The position numbers and the translations under genes were made by a program. From Pseudoalteromonas rubra (lineage in GTDB: Bacteria; Pseudomonadota; Gammaproteobacteria; Enterobacterales; Alteromonadaceae), in contig NZ_AHCD03000031.1 in assembly GCF_000238295.3 (NCBI RefSeq), positions 59,833-123,832 on the forward strand: a DNA stretch of 64,000 nt, written 5' to 3'. Below the pieces are notes generated by a model. It was not told the DNA's origin. It was given only the letters and a program-made list of their open reading frames with translations, and ran no database searches. Below are positions 7,613-16,409 of this stretch, piece after piece (within the stretch, counting starts at the first letter, position 1; the number at the start of each line of letters is the position of its first letter).

Positions 7613-9565
7613 ATGTCAAACAACAGTAGCAAGTTATCACGTCGTGAGTCGCGCGAAGCCGCGTCGGACTTTATTTATAATCTTACCGGACAACCCTTTC
7701 CCAATTCTGAGAAAGTCTATGTTGATGGCGAGCAGGCGGGTGTGCGTGTCGGAATGCGTGAAATTACCCTGAGCGATTCTTTTATTGGTGGTACCGAAGA
7801 AGATCCGATCTATGAGCAGAACGAGCCGGTTCGTGTTTATGATACATCGGGCCCTTATACTGACCCTGAATTTAAGCTGGATGTGCGCACTGGATTGCCG
7901 AAATTCCGCGAACAGTGGATTTTGGACCGGGATGATACCGAGGTGCTGGAGTCGGTCACCTCGCAATTTTCTCAGCAGCGTATGGCAGATGAAGGGTTAG
8001 ACCATATTCGTTTTGAAAACTTGCCTAAAATACGCCGCGCTAAACCCGGGAAAAACGTTACGCAAATGCACTATGCGCGTCGTGGTATTGTGACCCCGGA
8101 AATGGAATATGTCGCGATCCGTGAAAATATGGGACGTGCTAAGATCCGTGAAGAGTTACTGGCGCAGCAGCACAAAGGCCAGTCTTTTGGTGCGGAGATC
8201 CCGGATTTCATTACCCCAGAGTTTGTTCGCTCTGAGATTGCTCGTGGTCGCGCCATCTTGCCAAACAACATCAATCACCCTGAAACAGAGCCAATGATTG
8301 TAGGTCGTAACTTCCTGGTGAAGGTGAATGCCAACATAGGTAACTCGTCGGTGACCTCTTCTATTGAAGAAGAAGTGGAAAAGCTGGTGTGGTCAACACG
8401 CTGGGGCGCAGATACGGTGATGGATCTGTCTACTGGACGTTATATTCATGAAACTCGTGAGTGGGTAGTGCGTAACTCTCCCGTGCCGATCGGTACGGTA
8501 CCGATTTATCAGGCGCTTGAAAAAGTAAATGGCGTGGCTGAAGATCTGACCTGGGAGATTTTCCGCGATACTCTGATTGAGCAGGCAGAGCAGGGGGTGG
8601 ATTACTTCACAATCCACGCGGGTGTACTGCTACGCTATGTACCCATGACAGCTAAGCGTGTCACCGGTATCGTGTCACGTGGTGGATCTATCATGGCGAA
8701 ATGGTGTCTGGCGCACCATAAAGAAAACTTCCTGTACACGCACTTTGAAGACATTTGTGAAATCATGAAGCAGTACGATGTCTGTTTCTCTCTGGGTGAT
8801 GGTTTACGCCCAGGGTCAATCGCCGACGCCAATGACGAAGCACAGCTGTCTGAGTTACGCACTTTAGGTGAGCTGACCACGATCGCCTGGAAACACGACG
8901 TACAAGTGTTTATTGAAGGTCCGGGCCATGTCCCTATGCACCTGATCAAAGAAAACATGGATGAGCAATTAAAGCACTGTCATGAAGCGCCTTTTTACAC
9001 GCTTGGCCCACTGACCACAGATATTGCACCGGGTTATGATCATTTCACATCGGGTATCGGTGCGGCGCAAATTGCCTGGTACGGTACGGCGATGCTGTGT
9101 TACGTGACGCCGAAGGAACATCTGGGTCTGCCAAACAAAGAAGACGTGAAAGAAGGTTTGATCACTTACAAGATTGCGGCGCATGCAGCGGATCTGGCGA
9201 AAGGTCACCCTGGCGCACAAATTCGCGACAATGCCCTGTCTAAAGCACGTTTTGAGTTCCGCTGGCACGATCAGTTCAATCTGAGTCTGGACCCGGAACG
9301 CGCGTTGTCTTATCACGATGAAACACTGCCGCAGGAATCGGGTAAAGTCGCACATTTCTGCTCTATGTGTGGTCCTAAATTCTGCTCAATGAAGATCACT
9401 CAGGATGTACGTGACTATGCTAAACAACTGGAAGCTGAGGGCATAGATCCAAACAATGCAGGCGAAGCCATCGCGATAAAAATGATCGACGTGGAAGCCG
9501 AAATGAAAAATAAATCACGCGAGTTCAAAGAGACGGGCTCAGAGCTTTACCATAAAGCATTGTGA
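7613..9565 (+). CDS. thiC: Phosphomethylpyrimidine synthase (HMP-P synthase)
   Basis: Rearranges aminoimidazole ribotide to HMP phosphate, the pyrimidine half of thiamine; a non-canonical radical SAM enzyme. 650 residues from the ATG at 7613 (E. coli 631). The iron-sulfur motif CX2CX4C (CSMCGPKFC) is near the C-terminus, with GPGHVPMH and YDTSGPY also present. Earlier in-frame starts at 7508 and 7601 exist, but 7613 has TGAGG at proper spacing and gives the usual N-terminus leading into KLSRRESREAA. It is the first gene behind the TPP riboswitch. Confidence 0.97.
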   Translation: MSNNSSKLSRRESREAASDFIYNLTGQPFPNSEKVYVDGEQAGVRVGMREITLSDSFIGGTEEDPIYEQNEPVRVYDTSGPYTDPEFKLDVRTGLPKFREQWILDRDDTEVLESVTSQFSQQRMADEGLDHIRFENLPKIRRAKPGKNVTQMHYARRGIVTPEMEYVAIRENMGRAKIREELLAQQHKGQSFGAEIPDFITPEFVRSEIARGRAILPNNINHPETEPMIVGRNFLVKVNANIGNSSVTSSIEEEVEKLVWSTRWGADTVMDLSTGRYIHETREWVVRNSPVPIGTVPIYQALEKVNGVAEDLTWEIFRDTLIEQAEQGVDYFTIHAGVLLRYVPMTAKRVTGIVSRGGSIMAKWCLAHHKENFLYTHFEDICEIMKQYDVCFSLGDGLRPGSIADANDEAQLSELRTLGELTTIAWKHDVQVFIEGPGHVPMHLIKENMDEQLKHCHEAPFYTLGPLTTDIAPGYDHFTSGIGAAQIAWYGTAMLCYVTPKEHLGLPNKEDVKEGLITYKIAAHAADLAKGHPGAQIRDNALSKARFEFRWHDQFNLSLDPERALSYHDETLPQESGKVAHFCSMCGPKFCSMKITQDVRDYAKQLEAEGIDPNNAGEAIAIKMIDVEAEMKNKSREFKETGSELYHKAL

Positions 9566-9605
9566 TTGAAGACGGCGGGCCCAACCGGGTCCGCATGGAG
9601 GCAAG

Positions 9606-10625
9606 ATGTCCCAGACAAATAAACCGCGCGTTGCCATCGTCGGTTTTGGCCTGATCGGTCGGGTGACTGCGCTGATGTTGGCCGAACACTATCACCTGAG
9701 TATCTTTGAACGTGACCCGGTCTCGGCGCCTTCCAGCGTCGGGACTTTAGCTGCGGCCATGCTCGCACCTATGGCTGAATCTGTGATTTGTGAGCAAGAT
9801 CTGGCGGAGCTGGGCTTAGAAGCGATGACCCTATGGCCTGAGTTGCTGGCCAAACTTGATACGCCGGTATTTTTTCAGCAGCAAGGGACCGTGATTGTTG
9901 CACACCAGCAAGACAGGGGGGATTTACTGAGTTTTCAGCGTCGTCTTAAGCCTCTGGCTGGTCATCAGGCACAAAGCCTGGATGGCCGTGGCATTGGCGC
10001 GTTAGAGCCTGAGTTAGCTGGTCGATTTCATCAGGGGTTGTATTTACCCTGTGAAGGTCAACTCGATAATCTGGCGTTCTTTGCGGCGAGCCTCAGTACA
10101 CTACAGAAAATGGGCGTGTGTTTTCATGAGGGGGCTGATGCACAGATCGAACAGGGCCGCGTAAATGATGAGGCGTTTGACTGGATCATCGATTGCCGCG
10201 GGTTAGACGCAAAAGCACAGAGCCCGGGGTTACGTGGCGTGCGGGGGGAAGTCGCACGCATTTATGCGCCTGAGGTGAACTTACAACGCCCAGTGCGTCT
10301 CATGCATCCGCGTTATCCACTCTATATTGCACCTAAGCCAAATCATGAATTTGTGATAGGTGCCACCGAAATTGAGTCTCAGGATCGGGGTGATATCACA
10401 GTACGTTCGACGCTGGAGTTGTTATCGGCGGCTTATACGGTGCACAGTGGTTTTGCTGAGGGGCGTGTGATGTCATTACGTGCAGGGTTACGCCCTGCAT
10501 ATAAAGACAATCGCCCACAAATCAGTGTTACAGACAATGTGATCCGAATTAATGGTCTGTATCGACACGGCTTTTTGCTGGCACCTGCTGTGGTGCAACA
10601 AGCGTTACAACAAGGGGTATTATGA
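9606..10625 (+). CDS. thiO: Glycine oxidase ThiO
   Basis: FAD-dependent amine oxidase that converts glycine to dehydroglycine for thiazole formation, the oxygen-using alternative to ThiH. 339 residues. The dinucleotide-binding motif VGFGLIG lies at about 12-18 and is followed by a DAO-type fold; the C-terminal GLYRHGFLLAPAV matches the family's substrate and flavin loop. AGGCAAG precedes the ATG. Its stop overlaps the thiS start (ATGA type), implying translational coupling. The choice of ThiO suggests aerobic thiazole synthesis. Confidence 0.93.
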   Translation: MSQTNKPRVAIVGFGLIGRVTALMLAEHYHLSIFERDPVSAPSSVGTLAAAMLAPMAESVICEQDLAELGLEAMTLWPELLAKLDTPVFFQQQGTVIVAHQQDRGDLLSFQRRLKPLAGHQAQSLDGRGIGALEPELAGRFHQGLYLPCEGQLDNLAFFAASLSTLQKMGVCFHEGADAQIEQGRVNDEAFDWIIDCRGLDAKAQSPGLRGVRGEVARIYAPEVNLQRPVRLMHPRYPLYIAPKPNHEFVIGATEIESQDRGDITVRSTLELLSAAYTVHSGFAEGRVMSLRAGLRPAYKDNRPQISVTDNVIRINGLYRHGFLLAPAVVQQALQQGVL

Positions 10626-10819
10626 ATATTAATTACAATGGCCAGGCACTCACGTTGTCGCAGCCACACTCTCTGTTAGAGGTAATTGAAGCACAGGGGG
10701 CGAAAGCACCTTACGCGGTTGCACTCAACGGCCAGTTTGTACCGCGCAGTGGACTGGCGGAGCAGCGATTGCAAGAAGGTGACAGCATTGAGTTGTTATC
10801 GCCTATTCAGGGAGGCTGA
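10622..10819 (+). CDS. thiS: Sulfur carrier protein ThiS
   Basis: 65-residue ubiquitin-like protein ending in the required Gly-Gly (SPIQGG). ThiF adenylates this C-terminus, it becomes a thiocarboxylate, and it then delivers sulfur to ThiG. Length matches E. coli ThiS (66). It overlaps thiO by 4 bases and touches the thiG start, so the three are translated together. Confidence 0.96.
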   Translation: MNINYNGQALTLSQPHSLLEVIEAQGAKAPYAVALNGQFVPRSGLAEQRLQEGDSIELLSPIQGG

Positions 10820-11613
10820 TGATGCAGACTGATACGCCTTTCACGGTTTATGGAGAGCAGTTTGACAGTCGATTGTTGATAGGCTCTGCACTTTATCCCT
10901 CGCCGGAAGTGATGCAGCAAAGTTTGCTGGCTTCTCAGGCACAAATCGTGACGGTTTCTTTACGGCGACAAAATTCTGTATCTGCCGGGGATGATTTCTG
11001 GCAATTGATCAAGGATACTGGTTTGCGGGTATTACCCAATACAGCCGGGTGTCACAGTGTCAAAGAAGTGGTGACGCTGGCGCAAATGTGCCGCGAAGTA
11101 TTTGCCACTGACTGGATAAAGTTGGAACTCATCGGGGATGAATACAATTTACAGCCTGATCCGATCGCGTTGCTTGAAGCCACCGAGATTTTAATAAAGC
11201 AGGGGTTTAAAGTGCTGCCCTACTGCACCGATGACTTAGTGGTGTGTCAGCGCCTGGCGGATCTGGGCTGCGAAGTTTTGATGCCCTGGGGTGCCCCCAT
11301 AGGTACTGGTAAAGGCTTACTTAATCCCTATAATTTGCAAACCATTCGTGAGCGTTTGCCCAATCATACTTTGATTGTCGATGCGGGGCTGGGCTTGCCA
11401 TCTCATGCCGTTCAGGCGTTGGAGCTGGGCTATGATGCGGTGTTGCTCAATTCGGCTATTGCGGGTGCCGGGTGTCCGGTGACTATGGCCAGCGCCTTTC
11501 ATCACGCGGTGGTTGCCGGGCGTGCTGCCTATGTGGCGCAGGCGATGCCTGAGAAAGAGGTGGCGGCACCTTCTACCCCAACTATGGGTATGCCTTTTTG
11601 GCATCAGAATTAA
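10819..11613 (+). CDS. thiG: Thiazole synthase ThiG
   Basis: Builds thiazole phosphate from deoxyxylulose phosphate, dehydroglycine and ThiS thiocarboxylate. 264 residues, TIM barrel. Lys101 in WIKLELIGD is the expected Schiff-base lysine; VLPNTAGC, MPWGAPIGTG and VDAGLGLPSHA are family signatures. Two tandem ATGs (10819 and 10822) are possible starts, the first overlapping the thiS TGA. An 84-base gap with a small hairpin separates it from thiDE. Confidence 0.96.
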   Translation: MMQTDTPFTVYGEQFDSRLLIGSALYPSPEVMQQSLLASQAQIVTVSLRRQNSVSAGDDFWQLIKDTGLRVLPNTAGCHSVKEVVTLAQMCREVFATDWIKLELIGDEYNLQPDPIALLEATEILIKQGFKVLPYCTDDLVVCQRLADLGCEVLMPWGAPIGTGKGLLNPYNLQTIRERLPNHTLIVDAGLGLPSHAVQALELGYDAVLLNSAIAGAGCPVTMASAFHHAVVAGRAAYVAQAMPEKEVAAPSTPTMGMPFWHQN

Positions 11614-11697
11614 ACACACGTTTACGTGTCGTGAAGACTGTGTGGCGTATTACACTTAATCTTACGCCCATGTTCAACAGAATAAGTAGGAGTAATT

Positions 11698-13218
11698 GTG
11701 GCTGAACTGGTATGGACCATTGCAGGGTCGGACTCGGGTGGGGGAGCAGGCATACAGGCTGATGTGAAAGCTATGCACAGCTTTGGTGTGCAAACCTGCA
11801 CGGCCGTAACCGCACTGACGGCGCAAAATAGCCTCGCGGTAGAGGAAATTAACGCAGTGTCCAGTGAAGTGCTGGAATCTCAGTTGCTGGCGCTTGAGGC
11901 TGATCTAAAAGCGACCGTGATCAAGATTGGCATGCTGGCCAATAGTTCGCAGATCCAGCTGGTGGCAGAACACCTGGCCCAGTACAAAAGCCGTTGGGAC
12001 AATCCACCTGTGATTGTGTTCGACCCGGTTGCCATTGCATCTAGTGGTGATGCGCTGACGGAAGAAGACACTCTGGATGCCCTGAAAAAGTACTTACTGC
12101 CATTGGTAGATGTGATCACACCCAATACTCAGGAAACGCAAGTATTGACTGGCGTATATCTGATTGGTCCGGATGCCGTCAGAGATGCTGCCCGTAAGCT
12201 GCGTGAATTTGGCGTCAAATCAGTGATCATTAAAGGGGGCCACTGGGATTACCCCAGCGGTTATTGTATCGATTATTGCTGGAGTGAGGGGGAAGAGTAC
12301 TGGCTAGGTAACGAGGCGATACAAACACCACACAGTCATGGCACTGGTTGTAGCTTTGCATCCTCTGTTGCCGCGTGCCTGGCGAAAGGCTACCCGATCA
12401 AAGATGCGTTTATTCTGGCCAAAGCCTATATCAATCAAGGGCTGAAAGTGGCACAGCGCTTTGGTGAGGGCAGGGGTCCCCTGGCTCATGGCGGATTTCC
12501 AGAGAATATCTCAGACTTTCCTCAGGTGATAGAGCCTGGCAGCTGGCTGGGTGATGAACTGGAGTTTGCGGTTAGCGAAGAGTTTAACTTTGCTGCAGGC
12601 TTTGCACCGGTGGGAGAAGAACTGGGGCTCTATGCCGTCGTTGATTCAGTAGACTGGGTGGAAAAGTGTCTGGCTGAGGGCGTGAAAACCGTGCAACTCA
12701 GAATAAAACAGGCTGACGAGGCTACGCTGGAAGAAGACATCCAGTGTGCTATCACTCTGGGGGAAAAGTATCAGGGCCGGGTTTTTATAAACGACCATTG
12801 GGAGCTGGCCATTCGCCACGGGGCTTATGGTGTTCACCTTGGCCAGGAAGATTTGGATTCGGCCAATCTGGTTGCGATTCAGCAGGCGGGGCTACGCCTT
12901 GGGGTATCAACACATGGCTTTTACGAAATGCTCCGAGCCCATAACTACCGCCCCAGCTATCTAGCATTTGGGGCGATATACCCGACCACGACGAAAGACA
13001 TGACAGGTCAAATCCAGGGGCTGGAGAAACTCAGGCATTTTGTGCCTCTGATGCGTGAGACTTACCCCACGGTGGCCATCGGGGGGATCGACCTGACTCG
13101 CGCTCCTCAGGTCGCTGCAACGGGTGTCGGGAGTGTCGCTGTAGTGCGTGCCATTACCGAGGCCAGTGACCCCAGGCAAGCGATTATTGACCTTAAACGG
13201 GCCACTGGCGAATCATGA
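11698..13218 (+). CDS. thiDE: Bifunctional HMP(-P) kinase / thiamine-phosphate synthase
   Basis: A natural fusion of 506 residues. The N-terminal part (about 1-265) is ThiD: AGSDSGGGAGIQAD, then HGTGCSFASS with the catalytic Cys. The C-terminal part (about 300-506) is ThiE: VQLRIK, FINDHW, GVHLGQEDL and GAIYPTTTKD. It phosphorylates HMP-P and joins HMP-PP to thiazole phosphate, giving thiamine phosphate. The start is GTG at 11698 with TAGGAG nine bases upstream. The stop overlaps the thiF start. The fusion order D-E is known in some marine gammaproteobacteria. Confidence 0.95.
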   Translation: MAELVWTIAGSDSGGGAGIQADVKAMHSFGVQTCTAVTALTAQNSLAVEEINAVSSEVLESQLLALEADLKATVIKIGMLANSSQIQLVAEHLAQYKSRWDNPPVIVFDPVAIASSGDALTEEDTLDALKKYLLPLVDVITPNTQETQVLTGVYLIGPDAVRDAARKLREFGVKSVIIKGGHWDYPSGYCIDYCWSEGEEYWLGNEAIQTPHSHGTGCSFASSVAACLAKGYPIKDAFILAKAYINQGLKVAQRFGEGRGPLAHGGFPENISDFPQVIEPGSWLGDELEFAVSEEFNFAAGFAPVGEELGLYAVVDSVDWVEKCLAEGVKTVQLRIKQADEATLEEDIQCAITLGEKYQGRVFINDHWELAIRHGAYGVHLGQEDLDSANLVAIQQAGLRLGVSTHGFYEMLRAHNYRPSYLAFGAIYPTTTKDMTGQIQGLEKLRHFVPLMRETYPTVAIGGIDLTRAPQVAATGVGSVAVVRAITEASDPRQAIIDLKRATGES

Positions 13219-13967
13219 GTACAGAGCTCAGTGACAAAGAGCGGCTGAGATACAGCCGCCACTTGCTGCTCAATGCGGTATCTGAAGCTGGCCAGATCCG
13301 GCTCAAAGATGCCCGAGTGGCCGTAATTGGGTGTGGTGGCCTGGGAAGCCCTGCGCTGTTTTACTTAGCGGCAAGCGGTGTTGGTCAGTTGACTTTTTGT
13401 GATGATGATGCGGTTGAATTATCGAATTTGCAAAGGCAGATATTGTATAAGATCAATCACATTGGTCAGTCAAAAGCAAAAGCAGCTGGGAAAGTCTTAG
13501 CGAGTCTGAATAATCAAATATCACTTATCCCGCTGTCATTGAAGCTCGACACGAGTAACATAGACACGGTGCTGCAAGACAGTGACTGGATCCTTGATTG
13601 CAGCGATAACTTCGCCACGCGCTACTTACTGAATCAGTATTGTCTGCGTGAGCGTAAAGTACTTATCTCTGGTGCAGCGCTGGGCACTCAGGGACAGTTT
13701 ATGACTTTTGATTTCAGAACATCGTCTCCTTGCTATCATTGCGTCTTCCCTGAGTCGCCAGCGCCTAGCGAATTAAATTGTCAGAATGCCGGAGTCGTCA
13801 GCCCTTTACTTGGCATGATTGGCTCTATGCAGGCGATGAAAGCGGTCAGTTTGATTGTCTCTGGTGTACCAGACAAGGCGAGTGAGATGCTAGTGGTTGA
13901 TGCGTTAAGTTTGCAGCAGAGGCAATTTGCACTGGAAAAAGATCCCGCCTGTACTGTGTGCTGCTAA
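13215..13967 (+). CDS. thiF: ThiS adenylyltransferase ThiF
   Basis: E1-like enzyme that adenylates the ThiS C-terminus. 250 residues (E. coli 251). The ATP-binding GCGGLGSP lies at about 39-46, followed by LSNLQRQILY. The zinc site is formed by CYHC and the C-terminal CTVCC. The start overlaps the thiDE stop by 4 bases. MoeB and HesA share this fold, but the position at the end of the thi operon supports ThiF. Confidence 0.93.
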   Translation: MSTELSDKERLRYSRHLLLNAVSEAGQIRLKDARVAVIGCGGLGSPALFYLAASGVGQLTFCDDDAVELSNLQRQILYKINHIGQSKAKAAGKVLASLNNQISLIPLSLKLDTSNIDTVLQDSDWILDCSDNFATRYLLNQYCLRERKVLISGAALGTQGQFMTFDFRTSSPCYHCVFPESPAPSELNCQNAGVVSPLLGMIGSMQAMKAVSLIVSGVPDKASEMLVVDALSLQQRQFALEKDPACTVCC

Positions 13968-14024
13968 TCTTGTCATGTCACTGTGTTTTTGTGTTGTCGA
14001 TTTATTCATCAATAAGGAAATGTT

Positions 14025-14198
14025 ATGAAAATCACACTCTCTAAAAAGAAGCTCAAACAATTAAGCTCGCAAAGACGTGAGATAAACCCGCAGGAAACCC
14101 CTAAAGTTGCTGGTGGGGTGTCGGTACTTGCGCCTTGCTATACAGGTCCGGCTGGTTCGTGCGTCTGGTCTGTGTGTACGCTGATTGGATGTCCTTAA
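14025..14198 (+). CDS. Putative ribosomally made natural-product precursor peptide (double-glycine leader, Cys/Ser/Thr-rich core)
   Basis: 57 residues, AAGGA seven bases before the ATG. Residues 1-31 look like a leader: a Lys-rich start (KITLSKKKLKQLS, 2-14), then TPKVAGG (25-31), which ends in the Gly-Gly that C39-peptidase exporters cut after. Residues 32-57 form a 26-residue core with Cys38, Cys46, Cys51 and Cys56 plus Ser/Thr at 33, 40, 45, 49 and 52, as in lanthipeptide or disulfide-peptide precursors. The leader resembles the GG-leader peptides annotated as class I lanthipeptide in Pseudoalteromonas and Bacteroidetes; this is from memory. It starts 57 bases after thiF and ends before a strong terminator. 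No modifying enzyme or exporter is in the window. Confidence 0.65.
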   Translation: MKITLSKKKLKQLSSQRREINPQETPKVAGGVSVLAPCYTGPAGSCVWSVCTLIGCP

Positions 14199-14230
14199 CG
14201 CTCAGTTTAGCACCCATATCAGGGTACTCT

Positions 14231-14268
14231 GACACTAAAAAGCCCGCATGTGCGGGCTTTTTAGTGTC
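14231..14268. terminator. Strong bidirectional terminator between the precursor peptide and psd
   Basis: Near-perfect palindrome: arms of 18 bases including AAAAAGCCCGCA / TGCGGGCTTTTT. It ends the peptide (or thi-operon) transcript on one strand and psd on the other. Confidence 0.92.
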
Positions 14269-14282
14269 TTACCTGGGTGGGG

Positions 14283-15149
14283 TTAGTCACGAATGGTCGC
14301 GAATGGCGTGCCCATGCGGGTAACTGTTTCTGGCAACTGGTTTGCCAGGAAGTCCGCTTTATCTTCTCCCCAGGCCAGGATCACAGTTGAGCCCAGCTTA
14401 AAGCGACCCATTTCGTCGCCTTTTTTCAGCTTAACGGCGTTGTCACCCTCGGCCGGGTAATCCCAGCTGAAGACGTCTTTGCCTGCGGGTGGAGTCACAG
14501 TGCCTGCCCAGATGGTTTCAATGCTGGCGACTATGGTTGCGCCCACCAACACCATGGCAAGGGGACCGATTTCAGTGTCGAAGATGGCCACAACGCGTTC
14601 GTTACGTGCAAACAGGTTCGGGACGTTTTGTGCTGTCAAAGGGTTTACAGAGAACAGATCGCCAGGCACGTAGATCATCTTTTTAAGCGTACCATCAAGG
14701 GGCATATGAATACGGTGATAGTCTTTGGGTGCTAGGTAAATAGTGGCAAATTTACCACCCAGATACGGCGCTACGTCTGACTCTTTGCCACCCAGCAGGG
14801 TTTGCAGGCTGTAGTCATGACCCTTGGCCTGAATGATCTGACCATCTACCACATCGCCCAGCTGGCTGATGGCGCCGTCAACCGGGTGTGCCACGATGCT
14901 GGCTTCCTCAGCAAGCGGGCGGATCCCAGGCTTGAGCGGGCGAGTAAAGAATTCATTAAAGGTTTTATAGTGAGCTGGATCTTCATGCCGCGCTTCACTC
15001 ATGTCTATCTTGTATTGTTTGATAAACAGTTTAATTAAGGTGGTTGTCAGTGCACCCGCTTCGGCTGCTGCCAGTTTTCCCACCAAACGTGATACGGCAT
15101 GTTTGGGTAAAGCATATTGCAGGGCAATTTTTAGTTTATCCAAGTTCAC
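14283..15149 (-). CDS. psd: Phosphatidylserine decarboxylase proenzyme
   Basis: Makes phosphatidylethanolamine at the inner membrane. 288 residues from a GTG at 15149. The self-cleavage motif LGST is present and its Ser falls at residue 254, the same number as in E. coli Psd, which supports this start; AGGA lies about ten bases before it. Family stretches include FNEFFTRPLKPG, HPVDGAISQLG, YHRIHMP and GATIVASIETIWAG. An open frame continues upstream to 15218 but would overlap rsgA. It lacks the C-terminal tail of the E. coli protein. Cotranscribed with rsgA. Confidence 0.94.
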   Translation of the reverse strand: MNLDKLKIALQYALPKHAVSRLVGKLAAAEAGALTTTLIKLFIKQYKIDMSEARHEDPAHYKTFNEFFTRPLKPGIRPLAEEASIVAHPVDGAISQLGDVVDGQIIQAKGHDYSLQTLLGGKESDVAPYLGGKFATIYLAPKDYHRIHMPLDGTLKKMIYVPGDLFSVNPLTAQNVPNLFARNERVVAIFDTEIGPLAMVLVGATIVASIETIWAGTVTPPAGKDVFSWDYPAEGDNAVKLKKGDEMGRFKLGSTVILAWGEDKADFLANQLPETVTRMGTPFATIRD

Positions 15150-15183
15150 TTTTATTATTCCTGAAAAAATTTTGAAGATAGTA

Positions 15184-16236
15184 TCAAACTCTTGGCGCGC
15201 GCGCACCTGCACGGCCATCTGCCATTGACTCCAGAATGCGGTGATAGCTGTCGAAGCGCAGTTCGCTTATTTTGCCTTCGTCAACCGCTTCCAGGATCAG
15301 ACAACCAGGATCGTTCAGATGTTTGCAGTCTCGAAAACGGCAGCCACCGATAAACTCTCGGAACTCTTTAAAGCACCAGGTCACGCGTTCTACTTCGAGA
15401 TGCCACAGACCAAATTCACGGATCCCCGGGCTGTCTATCAGGTTACCGCCACTGGGTAAATGATGCAGTTTAGAGACGGTTGTGGTGTGCTGGCCCAGGC
15501 CACTGTTTTCAGACACTTCCTGGGTGAGGATGGCTGCATCAGGCAATACCGTATTGACCAGCGTTGACTTCCCGACCCCAGACTGACCAACGAAGATATT
15601 ATTCTTATCTGTTAGCAGGGCTTTGAGCTCATCGATCCCTTGGCCTGTCTTGTTACTGACCAGTAAGACGCGGTAGCCTAAGTCGCGATAGATATCCAAG
15701 ACTTCATCGACATAGTCGAGGCCTTCGTCATCGAGCAGATCGATTTTGTTGAGCAACAGAATTGGTTCAATGCCCATGTCTTCACAGGCGACCAGGTAAC
15801 GGTCAATGATCTGTGGGGTAAATTCAGGCACCACGGCGGACACCATTAAAATCTGATCTACGTTGGCTGCTACTACCTTAACGCCATCATAAAAATCCGG
15901 ACGGGTAAGCTGAGAGCGTCGAGGCTCGACGGCTTCTATAACGCCGGCCAAATCGCCTTCACTCACTTTGGCGCGACGGAAAATCACTTCGTCACCACAC
16001 ACTAAGCTGGTGACGGTACGGCGGATATTGCAGCGTAGCACGTCGCCATTTTCGCACTCGACATCGGCATGTTGCCCAAAGCGGCTGATCACCACTGCAG
16101 GTTCTGTGGGGCCCAGATTGTCTGTTTGCCAGCTAACCTGAGTGTCGGATTGTTGTTTCGCTTTATGCAAGCGTTTTTGATGATTGGCACTGATCCGTCT
16201 GGATTGGCCCTTACTGAGTTTTTTGCGTTTTGCCAT
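15184..16236 (-). CDS. rsgA: Ribosome small-subunit GTPase RsgA
   Basis: Checks late 30S maturation. 350 residues. An N-terminal basic segment and OB domain (to about 110) are followed by a circularly permuted GTPase with motifs in order G4 NKID, G1 GQSGVGKST, G3 DSPG, then a zinc finger with CRFRDCKHLNDPGC. The order G4-G1-G3 is diagnostic. It is upstream of psd with a 34-base gap and divergent from orn, an arrangement common in gammaproteobacteria. Confidence 0.95.
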   Translation of the reverse strand: MAKRKKLSKGQSRRISANHQKRLHKAKQQSDTQVSWQTDNLGPTEPAVVISRFGQHADVECENGDVLRCNIRRTVTSLVCGDEVIFRRAKVSEGDLAGVIEAVEPRRSQLTRPDFYDGVKVVAANVDQILMVSAVVPEFTPQIIDRYLVACEDMGIEPILLLNKIDLLDDEGLDYVDEVLDIYRDLGYRVLLVSNKTGQGIDELKALLTDKNNIFVGQSGVGKSTLVNTVLPDAAILTQEVSENSGLGQHTTTVSKLHHLPSGGNLIDSPGIREFGLWHLEVERVTWCFKEFREFIGGCRFRDCKHLNDPGCLILEAVDEGKISELRFDSYHRILESMADGRAGARAPRV

Positions 16237-16409
16237 ATCTAATAAACTCGCGACACGATTTATTGCTATCGAGTGGTATACAGGCCAATCATGGACTATA
16301 ACTCAATAAATTGCCCCGCTTTGTAAAAAAAAGCTTTTGGTCGAGTGATGAAGCTAATATGATATATCTAATTGCATTGGATCTAAAGGAAAGTACCGTT
16401 AGGTAGTGT

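Noticed and set aside
13215..13967. ThiF as a dedicated peptide-modifying enzyme for the peptide at 14025
   Set aside because: It has ThiF length and zinc motifs and is translationally coupled to thiDE; thiamine synthesis explains it fully. The second role remains only a possibility.
14135..14323. 62-codon open frame overlapping the precursor peptide in another frame
   Set aside because: It runs through the palindromic terminator into psd and has no ribosome site; the frame from 14025 has both leader logic and a ribosome site.
15150..15218. N-terminal extension of psd
   Set aside because: It would overlap the end of rsgA; the GTG at 15149 has a ribosome site and gives the Ser254 numbering of the family.
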